Shown: positions 32,037-41,114, counted from the stretch's first letter. The stretch is 64,000 nucleotides of DNA from Bacillus sp. OV166 (GCF_900177675.1 NZ_FXWM01000001.1:1683001-1747000), one strand, 5' to 3'. The notes: generated by a model from the letters alone, not told the origin. Program-made: numbers and translations.

Positions 32037-33497
32037 ATGTCTAGTCAAATCAAAACAGATATTCTTCAGGGAGATCTTTATATAAATGGAAAATGGGTAA
32101 GTGCCCCCGATCAGTCCTACTTTGAAAGCTTAAATCCGGCAACGGGGGAACTTGTCGGCGTATGTGCGGCCGCCACAACAGAGCAAGTGGATGAGGCTGT
32201 TGCAAAAGCGAATGAAGCGTTTTCACAATGGAAGAACACTCCCATTCCAGAACGAGCGGCTTATTTAACGAAAGCAGCCCAATTGTTTGAAATACGAAAA
32301 GAGGAACTTGCTAGCGTTATGACAATGGAGATGGGAAAAGTGCTGCCAGAGTCTTTAGGCGAAGTCGGAGTGGTCATCGCGACTGCTCAATATATGGCAG
32401 GCGAGGGACGACGCCTCTTTGGAGAAACGGTCCCTGCGGGCTTCCCAGACCGGAACGTAAGAATGGTTCGTGAACCTCTTGGAGTTGCGGCGTGCATTAC
32501 CCCATGGAACTTCCCAGTTGCGCTTGCTTCCTACAAAATCTTTTCAGCTCTGATTGCTGGTAATACCGTCGTATGGAAGCCTGCTTCAGAGGTTGCGCTA
32601 TCGGCAAAGATATTTGTGGAAGTGTTAGATGAAGCCGGATTTCCAGCAGGGGTTGTGAACTTAATTACCGGTTCAGGAAGAACAGTCGGACAAACACTCG
32701 CAGAGCATACGGATGTTAAAGTCATTTCGTTTACGGGCTCAACAGAGGTCGGACAAAAGCTGGCTGAAATGAGCAGTAAAACATTAAAACGTATTTCATT
32801 GGAATTGGGTGGGAAAAATGCAGTGATCGTCCTGAAGGATGCGGACTTGGACAAGGCGGCAGACGGAATCGTAAAATCAGCGTTTACAACAACTGGTCAG
32901 CGCTGTACAGCGGCAAGCCGAGTAATCGTCGAGCATCCAGTAAAGGAACTGCTCGTACAAAAAGTAGTCGAAATAACAAAATCTATGAAAATAGGAAATG
33001 GACTTGAAGAAGGGAAACAAGTGGGACCTCTCGTAAATGAAGACCAGCTTCATATAGTCGAAAAATATGTAAAAACAGCGATTGAAGAAGGTGGGAAAAT
33101 TGTGTCAGGTGGGCAGCGTGTCAAAGAATTGGGCGGCTATTATTATGAGCCGACAATCATTGAGAATGTGAAACCAAATGATACCATTGCACAGGAAGAA
33201 ATATTTGGTCCCGTTCTTGCCATCATTGAAGTAGATTCATATGAGGAGGCCATGGAGGTAAATAATGGGACAATTTATGGGCTATCAACTTCTATTTATA
33301 CAGAGAGCCTTCATTATGCGAACCGTGCTGCAAAGGAAGCAGTAAGCGGACTTGTCTATATTAATAACGGAACATCCAATGCCGAAATGGGAGTGGCGTT
33401 TGGAGGCATGAAAATGTCCGGAAATGGGCACCGTGAAGTTTCCCATCATGCATTCGATGTCATGACAGAGTGGAAGTCGATTTATACGAACTATTAA
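32037..33497 (+). CDS. Succinate-semialdehyde-type aldehyde dehydrogenase
   Basis: A 486-residue NAD(P)-dependent aldehyde dehydrogenase. The catalytic Cys lies in TTTGQRCTAASRVIVE, the general base Glu in ISLELGGKNAVIVL, the cofactor loop in ITGSGRTVGQTLAEHTDVKV and the N-terminal WNFPVALASYK. Its length and motif spacing fit the GabD group. RBS AAAGGAGG is 10 bases upstream. It follows the GabT-like gene, so oxidation of succinate semialdehyde to succinate is the likely step; related aldehydes such as alpha-ketoglutarate semialdehyde are possible alternatives. Confidence 0.87.
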   Translation: MSSQIKTDILQGDLYINGKWVSAPDQSYFESLNPATGELVGVCAAATTEQVDEAVAKANEAFSQWKNTPIPERAAYLTKAAQLFEIRKEELASVMTMEMGKVLPESLGEVGVVIATAQYMAGEGRRLFGETVPAGFPDRNVRMVREPLGVAACITPWNFPVALASYKIFSALIAGNTVVWKPASEVALSAKIFVEVLDEAGFPAGVVNLITGSGRTVGQTLAEHTDVKVISFTGSTEVGQKLAEMSSKTLKRISLELGGKNAVIVLKDADLDKAADGIVKSAFTTTGQRCTAASRVIVEHPVKELLVQKVVEITKSMKIGNGLEEGKQVGPLVNEDQLHIVEKYVKTAIEEGGKIVSGGQRVKELGGYYYEPTIIENVKPNDTIAQEEIFGPVLAIIEVDSYEEAMEVNNGTIYGLSTSIYTESLHYANRAAKEAVSGLVYINNGTSNAEMGVAFGGMKMSGNGHREVSHHAFDVMTEWKSIYTNY

Positions 33498-33518
33498 ATG
33501 AACGGGATGGGGGAGAAC

Positions 33519-35039
33519 ATGAGAAAACATCGTATCGGTATTGCATTCTTTTACCATGAATCCCACAGTTTCAGCCCGATGAAAACTGAAATCGAACAGT
33601 TTCGAAATGAAGGATACTTTATCGGCGATGAAATTTATGATGCCTATATTGGTACGAAAACGGAAGTGGGCGGGTTTTTAGATATATTGAAACAGGAAGA
33701 GGATATAGAAATCGTGCCGCTGCTTTGTGCGGCAGCGGTCCCATCGGGCGTAGTATCAACAGAAGCGTATTCAATCATCGAAGAGCAAATGCTCCAGTCA
33801 ATCCGGGAGGCTGGAAGGCTGGACGGATTATTGCTTGCACTGCATGGAGCGATGGTCGTGGAGCACCTCCTTGATCCGGAAGAGCATTTACTGGGAAAAA
33901 TTCGCGGGCTTATCGGATTGAATGTTCCAATCGCGACGACGCTGGACATGCACGCCAATTTAAGCGAAAAAATGATTGATTACACACCGCTTCATTTTGG
34001 ATTTAAAACATATCCGCATATTGATATGTACGAACAAGGCATTCATGGGGCAATCGCTTTGATAAAACAATTAAAGGAAAGTGTGACTTACTACGCTTCT
34101 TTTGAAAAATTGCCGATGATGCCTCCCTCTATCAATATGAGAACTGCAGAAGGGCCGATGCACAAAATGATAGAGTGGGCGAAACAAGCCGAAGAGGAAG
34201 AAGGCATTTATAATGTGTCTGTATTTGGTGGCTTTCCTTACTCGGATATTCCCATGGTCGGTGCAAGCGTACTTGTTGTTTCGCTCGATCCACAAAAAGG
34301 AAAAGAGACTGCCCAAAAGATAGCTTCCTTGTTCTGGAGTGTAAGAGAAGAATTTATCATGGATTTGCCCAGTGTGAAAGATGGGCTCGATTTGGCGATG
34401 TTGATTGAAGATGACAAGCCGGTAGTACTGGCGGACATCTCGGATAATCCTCTAAGCTGCGGGAGCGGGGATACAACAGAGCTGCTTCGGGAGATGGTGA
34501 AGATGAACATTCCTAACACGCTGTTTGGAGGACTCTACGATCCAGAATCTATTGAGGCTTGCCGCAAGAAGGGAGTTGGAAATAAGGTATTGTTGTCTCT
34601 TGGAGGGAAAGTATCGCCTGAATTTGGGGAGCCCGTACAGGTCGAAGCAACGGTAGTGGCCTTATCAGACGGTGTATTTCACAATTCTGGGCCGTTCAAT
34701 CAGCATTTAAAAGTCGATTTAAAAGGGGCGGCTCACATTCGCGTTGGAGAGATGGATATCCTCCTCATTGGAAGGCCGATGTCAGCGAATGATCCGGAAA
34801 TGTTTCGTCATATTGGTCTTGAGCCGCAGGCAAAGAGAATTCTTGGGTTAAAGGCTAAAAATCATTTTCGGGCAGCGTTTGAGCCGATTGTTGGCCGTAT
34901 CATTTATGTGGATGCACCTGGTGTTGCATCCAACCGTTTAACAACTTTTACGTATCGTCACATACCAAAGCCAATTTGGCCGCTGAATGATATCCAATAT
35001 GAAGTAGAAGTGAGGGGGACAGAAAAATGGAAACATTGA
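33519..35039 (+). CDS. M81-family metallohydrolase (MlrC-like)
   Basis: A 506-residue predicted metal-dependent amidohydrolase of the M81/MlrC family. N-terminal DUF1485 domain: IGIAFFYHESHSFSPMKTE with its metal-ligand His/Glu, LLLALHGAMVVEHLLDPEEH, TTLDMHANLSEKM and FGFKTYPHIDMYEQG; the MlrC C-terminal domain follows (DISDNPLSCGSGDTTELLRE). The family is named for microcystin-linearisation cluster proteins and otherwise poorly characterised. The start is ATG 33519 behind GGGGGAG (short spacing); 33498 is possible. In B. subtilis the kamA cluster has the M20 deacylase YodQ here. I infer that this gene supplies the deacetylase step on 4-acetamidobutyrate. Confidence 0.82.
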   Translation: MRKHRIGIAFFYHESHSFSPMKTEIEQFRNEGYFIGDEIYDAYIGTKTEVGGFLDILKQEEDIEIVPLLCAAAVPSGVVSTEAYSIIEEQMLQSIREAGRLDGLLLALHGAMVVEHLLDPEEHLLGKIRGLIGLNVPIATTLDMHANLSEKMIDYTPLHFGFKTYPHIDMYEQGIHGAIALIKQLKESVTYYASFEKLPMMPPSINMRTAEGPMHKMIEWAKQAEEEEGIYNVSVFGGFPYSDIPMVGASVLVVSLDPQKGKETAQKIASLFWSVREEFIMDLPSVKDGLDLAMLIEDDKPVVLADISDNPLSCGSGDTTELLREMVKMNIPNTLFGGLYDPESIEACRKKGVGNKVLLSLGGKVSPEFGEPVQVEATVVALSDGVFHNSGPFNQHLKVDLKGAAHIRVGEMDILLIGRPMSANDPEMFRHIGLEPQAKRILGLKAKNHFRAAFEPIVGRIIYVDAPGVASNRLTTFTYRHIPKPIWPLNDIQYEVEVRGTEKWKH

Positions 35040-35506
35040 ACAAAACCTATTATGTCGAAGTACCAGCTTCATTGAATCCAGAACAGCTAAAAATGATGAT
35101 GGAGCTTGAGGAAGATGCGTTTCCGGGATTAGGAGCAGTAGATGAACAAGCCCTTGTCCCGCTTACACGCTACGGGAAACTGATCCAATACCGGCAGCAA
35201 AATGATCCAAGGCCGATTGCGATTTGCGAAGTGATGAGAGCTTACAATGATATTCATAAAGCCTATATTTTTGGGTTTTATGTCCGCTCCGACCAGCAAG
35301 GGAAAGGAATCGGGAAATTATTTTTACAGGAAATTTATCCGATTCTAAAACAAGATGGTTTTCGTAAGGTTTGTTTAACGGTCAGTACTAAAAACAAGGC
35401 AGCCGTCAAGTTATATGAAAAATTAGGGTTTGTCATAAAAGAGACGAGATTCGATGAATTTGGTGAAGGGGAAAATCGCTATTATATGGAATACCTCATT
35501 TCTTAA
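35027..35506 (+). CDS. GNAT acetyltransferase, candidate beta-lysine acetylase
   Basis: A 159-residue GNAT protein. The acetyl-CoA motif is FYVRSDQQGKGIGKLFLQEI, then VCLTVSTKNKAAVKLYEKLG and F (motif B). It overlaps the M81 gene by 13 bases, so it is co-translated. In B. subtilis YodP, in the same genomic context, is a longer GNAT that acetylates beta-lysine; this one is shorter and not an obvious orthologue. Position between the hydrolase and kamA makes beta-lysine N6-acetylation the best guess. RimI-like protein acetylation cannot be excluded. Confidence 0.8.
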   Translation: METLNKTYYVEVPASLNPEQLKMMMELEEDAFPGLGAVDEQALVPLTRYGKLIQYRQQNDPRPIAICEVMRAYNDIHKAYIFGFYVRSDQQGKGIGKLFLQEIYPILKQDGFRKVCLTVSTKNKAAVKLYEKLGFVIKETRFDEFGEGENRYYMEYLIS

Positions 35507-35573
35507 TATAGTAATGAGAGGAAAATTCATCAAAAATGGTCAATAAAATATAGGCTAATTTTAGGAGGAGTTT

Positions 35574-36986
35574 ATGATGAGGAACAATTTATTCAAACCG
35601 AAAAGACATTGGAAAGAAATCGAGCTTTGGAAGGATGTAACGGATGAGCAATGGAATGATTGGGTTTGGCAATTGACGAATACTATCAAAAATTTAGAAG
35701 ACTTAAAGAAAGTAGTTAACTTAACACCAGAGGAAGAAGAAGGGGTTTTAATCTCAACAAAAACAATCCCATTAAACATCACGCCATATTATGCATCGCT
35801 TATGGATCCTGATGATTCAAGATGTCCGGTTCGAATGCAGTCTGTTCCGATTTCTGCGGAATTGCATAAAACAAGATATGATTTAGAAGATCCCCTTCAC
35901 GAAGATGAAGATTCACCAGTACCTGGGTTAACACATCGTTATCCGGATCGCGTGTTGTTCCTAGTCACAAACCAATGCTCCATGTACTGCCGTTACTGCA
36001 CAAGAAGACGCTTCTCCGGACAAATCGGAATGGGCGTACCAAAGAAACAGTTAGACACAGCGATTAATTATATCGCATCTAACCCACAAATTCGAGATGT
36101 GTTAATTTCCGGAGGAGACGGGCTCCTTATTAATGACAATATTTTAGAATATATTTTAAAGAATTTACGTGAGATTCCGCATGTAGAAATTATTCGTATC
36201 GGTACAAGAGCACCTGTCGTGTTCCCACAGCGAATTACAGAAAATCTTTGCAATATCTTGAAAAAGTATCATCCAGTTTGGTTGAATACACATTTCAATA
36301 CATCTATTGAAATTACTGAAGAATCGAAGCGTGCATGTGAAATGCTTGCAAATGTTGGTGTACCTGTTGGTAACCAAGCGGTTATTTTAGCAGGCATTAA
36401 CGACAGTGTGCCGATCATGAAACAGCTTATGCATGACCTTGTTAAAATTCGCGTTCGTCCATATTATATTTACCAATGTGATTTATCAGAAGGGATTGGC
36501 CATTTCCGTGCACCAATCAGCAAAGGATTGGAAATTATGGAGGGACTTCGCGGCCATACATCGGGTTATGCCGTTCCGACATTTATTGTTGATGCCCCGG
36601 GTGGAGGCGGTAAAATTCCATTGCAGCCGAACTATATCATTTCTCAAAGTTCTAATAAAGTCGTACTACGTAACTTTGAAGGTGTCATTACATCTTATCC
36701 AGAACCAACAAATTATCAGTCAGGCAGTGCAGAGGATTACTACAAAAAGGTTTATCCTGAAGTGTTTGAAAAGTTTGAAAGTAATGGTGTTCTATCCATT
36801 ATTGATGATACGAAATTTAACCTTACACCAGAAGGATTAAAACGGTTAGATCGCCGCAAAACGTATAAGGAAAATACTGAGCATAGTTCATTAAAAGATA
36901 AACGTGATAAACGTGACGAGTTAAAAGAGAAAAAATTCCAATCACAAATGAAGAAATATGAAACAGTAGGAGCAAAGGAGGAATAA
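35574..36986 (+). CDS. kamA: Lysine 2,3-aminomutase
   Basis: A 470-residue radical-SAM, PLP-dependent enzyme converting L-lysine to L-beta-lysine. The [4Fe-4S]/SAM motif is Cys135-x3-Cys139-x2-Cys142 (NQCSMYCRYCTRRRFSGQ), the PLP lysine is about residue 347 in VDAPGGGGKIPLQPNY, and VLISGGDGLL is the SAM-binding GGE-like loop. N-terminal KPKRHWKEIELWKDV and TKTIPLNITPYYASLMDPD match B. subtilis YodO (KamA) closely. RBS AGGAGGAG is 7 bases upstream. It is 67 bases after the GNAT gene and is followed by yokU and a lysine-type permease. It is the key enzyme of the catabolic set. Confidence 0.95.
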   Translation: MMRNNLFKPKRHWKEIELWKDVTDEQWNDWVWQLTNTIKNLEDLKKVVNLTPEEEEGVLISTKTIPLNITPYYASLMDPDDSRCPVRMQSVPISAELHKTRYDLEDPLHEDEDSPVPGLTHRYPDRVLFLVTNQCSMYCRYCTRRRFSGQIGMGVPKKQLDTAINYIASNPQIRDVLISGGDGLLINDNILEYILKNLREIPHVEIIRIGTRAPVVFPQRITENLCNILKKYHPVWLNTHFNTSIEITEESKRACEMLANVGVPVGNQAVILAGINDSVPIMKQLMHDLVKIRVRPYYIYQCDLSEGIGHFRAPISKGLEIMEGLRGHTSGYAVPTFIVDAPGGGGKIPLQPNYIISQSSNKVVLRNFEGVITSYPEPTNYQSGSAEDYYKKVYPEVFEKFESNGVLSIIDDTKFNLTPEGLKRLDRRKTYKENTEHSSLKDKRDKRDELKEKKFQSQMKKYETVGAKEE

Positions 36987-36988
36987 TT

Positions 36989-37267
36989 TTGATTTGTCAA
37001 TGGTGCGAATCTGACACAGCACGTGAAACGAGCAACAAAGTGTATTGGGAACTTCCAGATGGAACAAATGCGATCGAAATTAAGGATACACCATCCATTC
37101 ATTGCTTGGAATGCGGTATGACCTATCAAACAGATAACACGGTGAAAGAAATTGAGGATCATCTATTTTTAATTGATTGCTCAAAGCTTGAAAAAAGTAT
37201 GACGTATGAAACACTTATGGCCGCTCCACGCTTATTGAAGCGAAACTACTTTGATTTTTCGAAATAA
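36989..37267 (+). CDS. yokU: YokU-like zinc-ribbon protein
   Basis: A 92-residue protein with two Cys pairs, Cys-x2-Cys at the start (ICQWCESD) and HCLECGMTY in the middle, as in the YokU/YgiT-type N-terminal zinc ribbon of MqsA-like proteins, but without the HTH domain. It starts with TTG 2 bases after the kamA stop behind AAGGAGG, so it is co-transcribed with kamA. The same pairing occurs in other bacilli as far as I recall. Function is unknown; a metal-binding accessory protein to KamA is possible. Confidence 0.75.
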   Translation: MICQWCESDTARETSNKVYWELPDGTNAIEIKDTPSIHCLECGMTYQTDNTVKEIEDHLFLIDCSKLEKSMTYETLMAAPRLLKRNYFDFSK

Positions 37268-37271
37268 TTAG

Positions 37272-37313
37272 CGAGCCATCTCTCATTTTTCAATATTAAG
37301 TGGGAGATGGCAT
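37272..37313 (+). terminator. Hairpin after yokU
   Basis: GCCATCTCTCA pairs with TGGGAGATGGC around a 16-base loop. The T tract is weak (ATATGTTTTC), so partial read-through into the permease is plausible. Confidence 0.5.
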
Positions 37314-37369
37314 ATGTTTTCTAAAAAGTTAGATAGATGCTAATAGATGAAAAATTAAGGAGGACAAGA

Positions 37370-38872
37370 ATGGAAGCAATCAACAACTATAATAATGACC
37401 AAAATAATCAGAAACATCAGAATAATAAGGAAAGTAAAGAGCATATTAAACGCAATCTAAAGGCACGTCACATGACGATGATTGCTATTGGAGGGTCAAT
37501 CGGGACAGGGTTATTTCTAGCGACAGGGGCGTCCATTCAAACAGCTGGACCTGGTGGAGCGTTAATAGCTTATGGGGCTATCGGCATCATGGTCTACTTT
37601 TTAATGACAAGTCTCGGAGAAATGGCTACCTTAATGCCGGTTTCGGGATCATTTTCAACATATGGCAGTCGCTTTGTCGATCCGGCATTTGGTTTTGCGC
37701 TTGGTTGGAATTATTGGTTCAACTGGGCTATTACACTGGCGGTTGAAATAGCTGCATCAGCAATTATTATGAAGTTCTGGTTTCCGGATGTACCGAGCAT
37801 CGTCTGGAGTTCACTGTTTTTAGGCCTAATCTTTTTATTGAATGCCTTGTCGGTTAAAAGTTACGGAGAATCCGAGTACTGGTTCTCTTTAATAAAAGTA
37901 GTGACAATCATCGTTTTCATTGGAGTCGGTTTGCTTACCATTTTCGGTATTCTTGGCGGACAGTTTATCGGGTTTAAAAATTTTACTATAGGAGATGCTC
38001 CTGTTCATGGCGGCCTTTTGTCCATTTTAAGTATTTTTTTCATTGCAGGTTTTTCCTTTCAAGGTACGGAACTCGTGGGGATTGCTGCAGGAGAAAGTGA
38101 AGAGCCGGAGAAAAACGTTCCAAAGGCGATTCGACAAGTATTTTGGCGTATTCTTCTATTCTATATCGTTGCTATTGCTGTCATTGGCCTAATCATTCCT
38201 TATACAAGTCCAAACCTGTTAGGCAGGGATGTCGATAGCATCGCTGTCAGCCCTTTTACCCTTGTATTTAAGAAAGTGGGCATTGCATTTGCAGCATCTG
38301 TGATGAATGCGGTCATTTTGACATCGGTTTTATCGGCAGGTAGTTCCGGTTTATATGCATCGACACGCATGCTTTGGTCCATGGCAAAAGACGGCCAGGC
38401 TCCTAAATTTTTACAAAATGTAAATGATCGCGGAATTCCGATGAATGCCCTTGTCATGACGACGATTATCGGAGGCTTTGCCTTTTTAACGTCCATTTTT
38501 GGAGATCAAGTGTATACATGGTTATTAAATGCGTCAGGCTTAACCGGATTTATTGCATGGCTAGGAATTGCAGTCAGCCATTATCGTTTTAGAAAAGCAT
38601 ATTTGGCCCAGGGCAGGGACATGAATGATTTGAAATTTAAAGCGAAATTGTTCCCGCTTGGTCCGATTCTCGCTTTTGCAATGTGTGTCTTTGTCATTTT
38701 CGGCCAAAATTATCAAGCTTTTTTAGCAAGTGAGATTGATTGGTATGGAGTAGCAGTGTCGTATATTGGTTTACCGATCTTTTTGGCATTATGGCTCGGG
38801 TATAAACTCGTTCATAAATCGAAGGTCGTTCCACTAAAGGAATGTTCTTTTGATGAGATGTCATCAAAATAG
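37370..38872 (+). CDS. lysP: Amino-acid permease, lysine-type (LysP-like)
   Basis: A 500-residue APC-superfamily proton/amino-acid symporter with 12 predicted membrane helices. Motifs: RHMTMIAIGGSIGTGLFLAT in helix 1, GAIGIMVYFLMTSLGEMA, FIAGFSFQGTELVGIAAGES and PFTLVFKKVGIAFAASVMNA. The last two are characteristic of LysP-like lysine permeases rather than general amino-acid permeases. I chose ATG 37370 behind AAGGAGGA. It is directly downstream of kamA-yokU, which supports lysine as the substrate of the whole gene set. Confidence 0.85.
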   Translation: MEAINNYNNDQNNQKHQNNKESKEHIKRNLKARHMTMIAIGGSIGTGLFLATGASIQTAGPGGALIAYGAIGIMVYFLMTSLGEMATLMPVSGSFSTYGSRFVDPAFGFALGWNYWFNWAITLAVEIAASAIIMKFWFPDVPSIVWSSLFLGLIFLLNALSVKSYGESEYWFSLIKVVTIIVFIGVGLLTIFGILGGQFIGFKNFTIGDAPVHGGLLSILSIFFIAGFSFQGTELVGIAAGESEEPEKNVPKAIRQVFWRILLFYIVAIAVIGLIIPYTSPNLLGRDVDSIAVSPFTLVFKKVGIAFAASVMNAVILTSVLSAGSSGLYASTRMLWSMAKDGQAPKFLQNVNDRGIPMNALVMTTIIGGFAFLTSIFGDQVYTWLLNASGLTGFIAWLGIAVSHYRFRKAYLAQGRDMNDLKFKAKLFPLGPILAFAMCVFVIFGQNYQAFLASEIDWYGVAVSYIGLPIFLALWLGYKLVHKSKVVPLKECSFDEMSSK

Positions 38873-38938
38873 AAGGTTTAGAGGAAGGGTATAAATTCTA
38901 TAGGGTGAATTAAAATAGAATAGTTATGGCACCTGCCA

Positions 38939-38972
38939 AAAAGCACAAGCTAAACCTAGCTAGTGCTTTTTG
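38939..38972. terminator. Bidirectional terminator between lysP and alkA
   Basis: AAAAAGCAC..AGCTA pairs with TAGCT..GTGCTTTTT, with A and T tracts on either side. Confidence 0.8.
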
Positions 38973-38973
38973 A

Positions 38974-39894
38974 CTAGTAGAGAACTCGCCATAAATAGAA
39001 GGTTGCATAGGATTCCCAATTTGCCCAGGGGATTGATAATGCAAGGATTTCTTCTTTGGTCGGCTTTCTATCCATATTTAGTAGCGTTTTTATCGCATTA
39101 ATTAGACCGACATCATCGATCGGGAAGGCAGTCGGAAAACGAAGGCAGCGCATCAGCACATAATTGGCAGTCCATGGGCCAATCCCGCGTATTTTAATTA
39201 AGCTTTTTTCGACCTCTTTAAAATGACCGGCTTCCATTAATTTTTCTTTGGATAATTCGCCGCTCGCCATTAATTTGGCAATTCCAATAATATATTCACT
39301 CTTTTTGACGGTCATTTTAATATCTGCGAGATCCTTTGGTGTGAGTTGTGCAATTCGTTCATAGGACGGAAATATCCAATAATTTTTGCCGTCCCATTCA
39401 ATGGACTCACCAAATTTTTCAACGAATTGTCTCTTTAATGTGTAAGCGAATCCTAAGTTAATTTGCTGGCCTAAGACCCCCCAGCAAAGAGCTTCAAACA
39501 AATCGGGAATGCCGATAAGGCGTAATCCATAAAAGTCTTTTACGGGCATTTTAAGTAAGGGATCGGCTTTGGCAATTTCATAAAAGGGAGTTAAATCGTT
39601 ATCGAGGTCAAACCATTCTCGAATATAATGGACGACCTTATTAGGATCGCGCGGTTTACCTTTTAAAAAGTGAACAACCATTTGGTTTTTCTCGTTTACT
39701 TTTATTTGTACAAGTGTTTGAATTTCGCCAATCGCGATGACTCTTGTAATGTTATCATTTTCAATTTCATACATACATTCATTTTTATTCCGCTGCAGGT
39801 ATCCAAAGTTTGCTTTCATATCAAACGCTTCAGGCAATGGAATGACAATATATTCATTAACTTCGTTAATTTCTTCCCCAAGTGTGTTGGACAA
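38974..39894 (-). CDS. alkA: DNA-3-methyladenine glycosylase II (AlkA type)
   Basis: A 306-residue base-excision repair glycosylase removing alkylated purines. The helix-hairpin-helix is LIKIRGIGPWTANYVLMRCL and the catalytic Asp lies in FPIDDVGL (second Asp). LCWGVLGQQINLGFAYTLKR is the family helix before it, and the N-terminal TBP-like domain occupies the first 110 residues. Its length fits AlkA of bacilli (about 300). It is a single gene, convergent with the permease. No ada-type gene lies next to it. Confidence 0.9.
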   Translation of the reverse strand: MSNTLGEEINEVNEYIVIPLPEAFDMKANFGYLQRNKNECMYEIENDNITRVIAIGEIQTLVQIKVNEKNQMVVHFLKGKPRDPNKVVHYIREWFDLDNDLTPFYEIAKADPLLKMPVKDFYGLRLIGIPDLFEALCWGVLGQQINLGFAYTLKRQFVEKFGESIEWDGKNYWIFPSYERIAQLTPKDLADIKMTVKKSEYIIGIAKLMASGELSKEKLMEAGHFKEVEKSLIKIRGIGPWTANYVLMRCLRFPTAFPIDDVGLINAIKTLLNMDRKPTKEEILALSIPWANWESYATFYLWRVLY

Positions 39895-40076
39895 TTTTTC
39901 CTACCCCTTCCTTTTGCTATATTCTATTATTATCATAAAAGTAAAAAAAATATTTTTTTATCTTGCTGTTACATTCAAATTTTTTTATTATTCATGCAAT
40001 TACGTGTATATTGATTATGTAGTAATGTTAATCGCTGAATGATAGAGAATCTAATTCTGAATGTGAGGAATCTTAG

Positions 40077-41060
40077 TTGAAACCAAAAGTTATTGTCTAT
40101 AAAAAAGTCGATTCTACTGTTATAGAATATGTACGTGAAATTTGTGAAGTTATTTATTTTGAAAAATTAGATTCGGAGTCACTTCCTAGCTTTTATAAAG
40201 AATTAAAGGATGCTGAAGGGATTCTGGGCTCTGGACTAAAAGTGGATGAAAAGTTTTTAGAGCTTGCGCCTCAACTAAAAATTGTCAGCAATATCTCAGT
40301 TGGCTACGATAATTTAGATATTCCTGAAATAACTAAGCGAAAAATTATGGCTACTAATACTCCAGAGGTTTTAAATGATAGTGTTGCCGATACCATTTTT
40401 GGTTTATTACTAGCAACCGCTAGAAGAATGCCGGAATTAAATCAGATTGTAAAGTCAGGGAAGTGGACATCGCAAGTGGGTGAGAATCTGTATGGAGTGG
40501 ATGTGCATCATAAGACATTGGGAATTATCGGAATGGGAGAGATTGGCTCAGCCATTGCCAAACGTGCGCATTTTGGCTTTGATATGCCCATTTTGTATCA
40601 CAATCGCTCACGAAATTTAGAAGCCGAACAAACTTATCAAGCAACCTACTGTTCCCTTGAAGAAATTTGTCAGCACGCAGACTTCATTTGCTTAATGACA
40701 CCACTAACACCAAAGACAGTTAAGCTAATTGGAGAAAAGGAATTTAAACTAATGAAGAAATCCGCCATTTTTGTTAATGGTTCGCGTGGAGCAACTGTGG
40801 ATGAAGATGCCTTGGTTCAGGCCCTTCAAAATGGGGATATCTTAGCTGCAGGGTTAGATGTCTTCGCACAGGAACCAGTAAGTCCAGATCACCCACTTTT
40901 ATCAATGGATAATGTAGTCACCCTGCCGCATATTGGGTCAGCTACCTACGAAACTCGATTGAAAATGGCCAAAGTTGCAGCGGAAAATCTAGTCCTTGGA
41001 TTGCAGGGTAAACAGCCGCTTTCATTAATTAATCAAGATGTTTTAACCGAAGTTCACTAA
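40077..41060 (+). CDS. D-isomer 2-hydroxyacid dehydrogenase (glyoxylate/2-ketogluconate reductase type)
   Basis: A 327-residue NAD(P)H-dependent reductase of 2-keto acids. The nucleotide-binding motif is LGIIGMGEIGSAIAKRAHFG; the catalytic triad is Arg (NGSRGATVDEDALVQAL), Glu (FAQEPVSPDHPLL) and His (LPHIGSATYETR). NISVGYDNLDIPEITKR is typical of the GhrB/YvcT/YkwC-like glyoxylate and gluconate reductases. TTG start behind GTGAGGAAT. It is transcribed alone and ends in a strong terminator. The exact substrate is not determinable. Confidence 0.87.
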   Translation: MKPKVIVYKKVDSTVIEYVREICEVIYFEKLDSESLPSFYKELKDAEGILGSGLKVDEKFLELAPQLKIVSNISVGYDNLDIPEITKRKIMATNTPEVLNDSVADTIFGLLLATARRMPELNQIVKSGKWTSQVGENLYGVDVHHKTLGIIGMGEIGSAIAKRAHFGFDMPILYHNRSRNLEAEQTYQATYCSLEEICQHADFICLMTPLTPKTVKLIGEKEFKLMKKSAIFVNGSRGATVDEDALVQALQNGDILAAGLDVFAQEPVSPDHPLLSMDNVVTLPHIGSATYETRLKMAKVAAENLVLGLQGKQPLSLINQDVLTEVH

Positions 41061-41062
41061 AT

Positions 41063-41114
41063 AAACAGGCGTGAAGAATCTTCTTAAACAAAGGATTCTC
41101 CACGCCTGTTTTAT
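41063..41114 (+). terminator. Terminator after the hydroxyacid dehydrogenase
   Basis: AACAGGCGTG..AGAATC pairs with GATTCT..CACGCCTGTT and is followed by TTATT. Confidence 0.85.

Noticed and set aside
36433..36840. Frame inside kamA on the same strand
   Set aside because: It overlaps the radical-SAM gene in another frame and shows no family features.
37272..37369. Lysine riboswitch (L-box) before the lysine permease
   Set aside because: The leader is only about 100 bases with a single hairpin; the multi-helix L-box architecture cannot fit.
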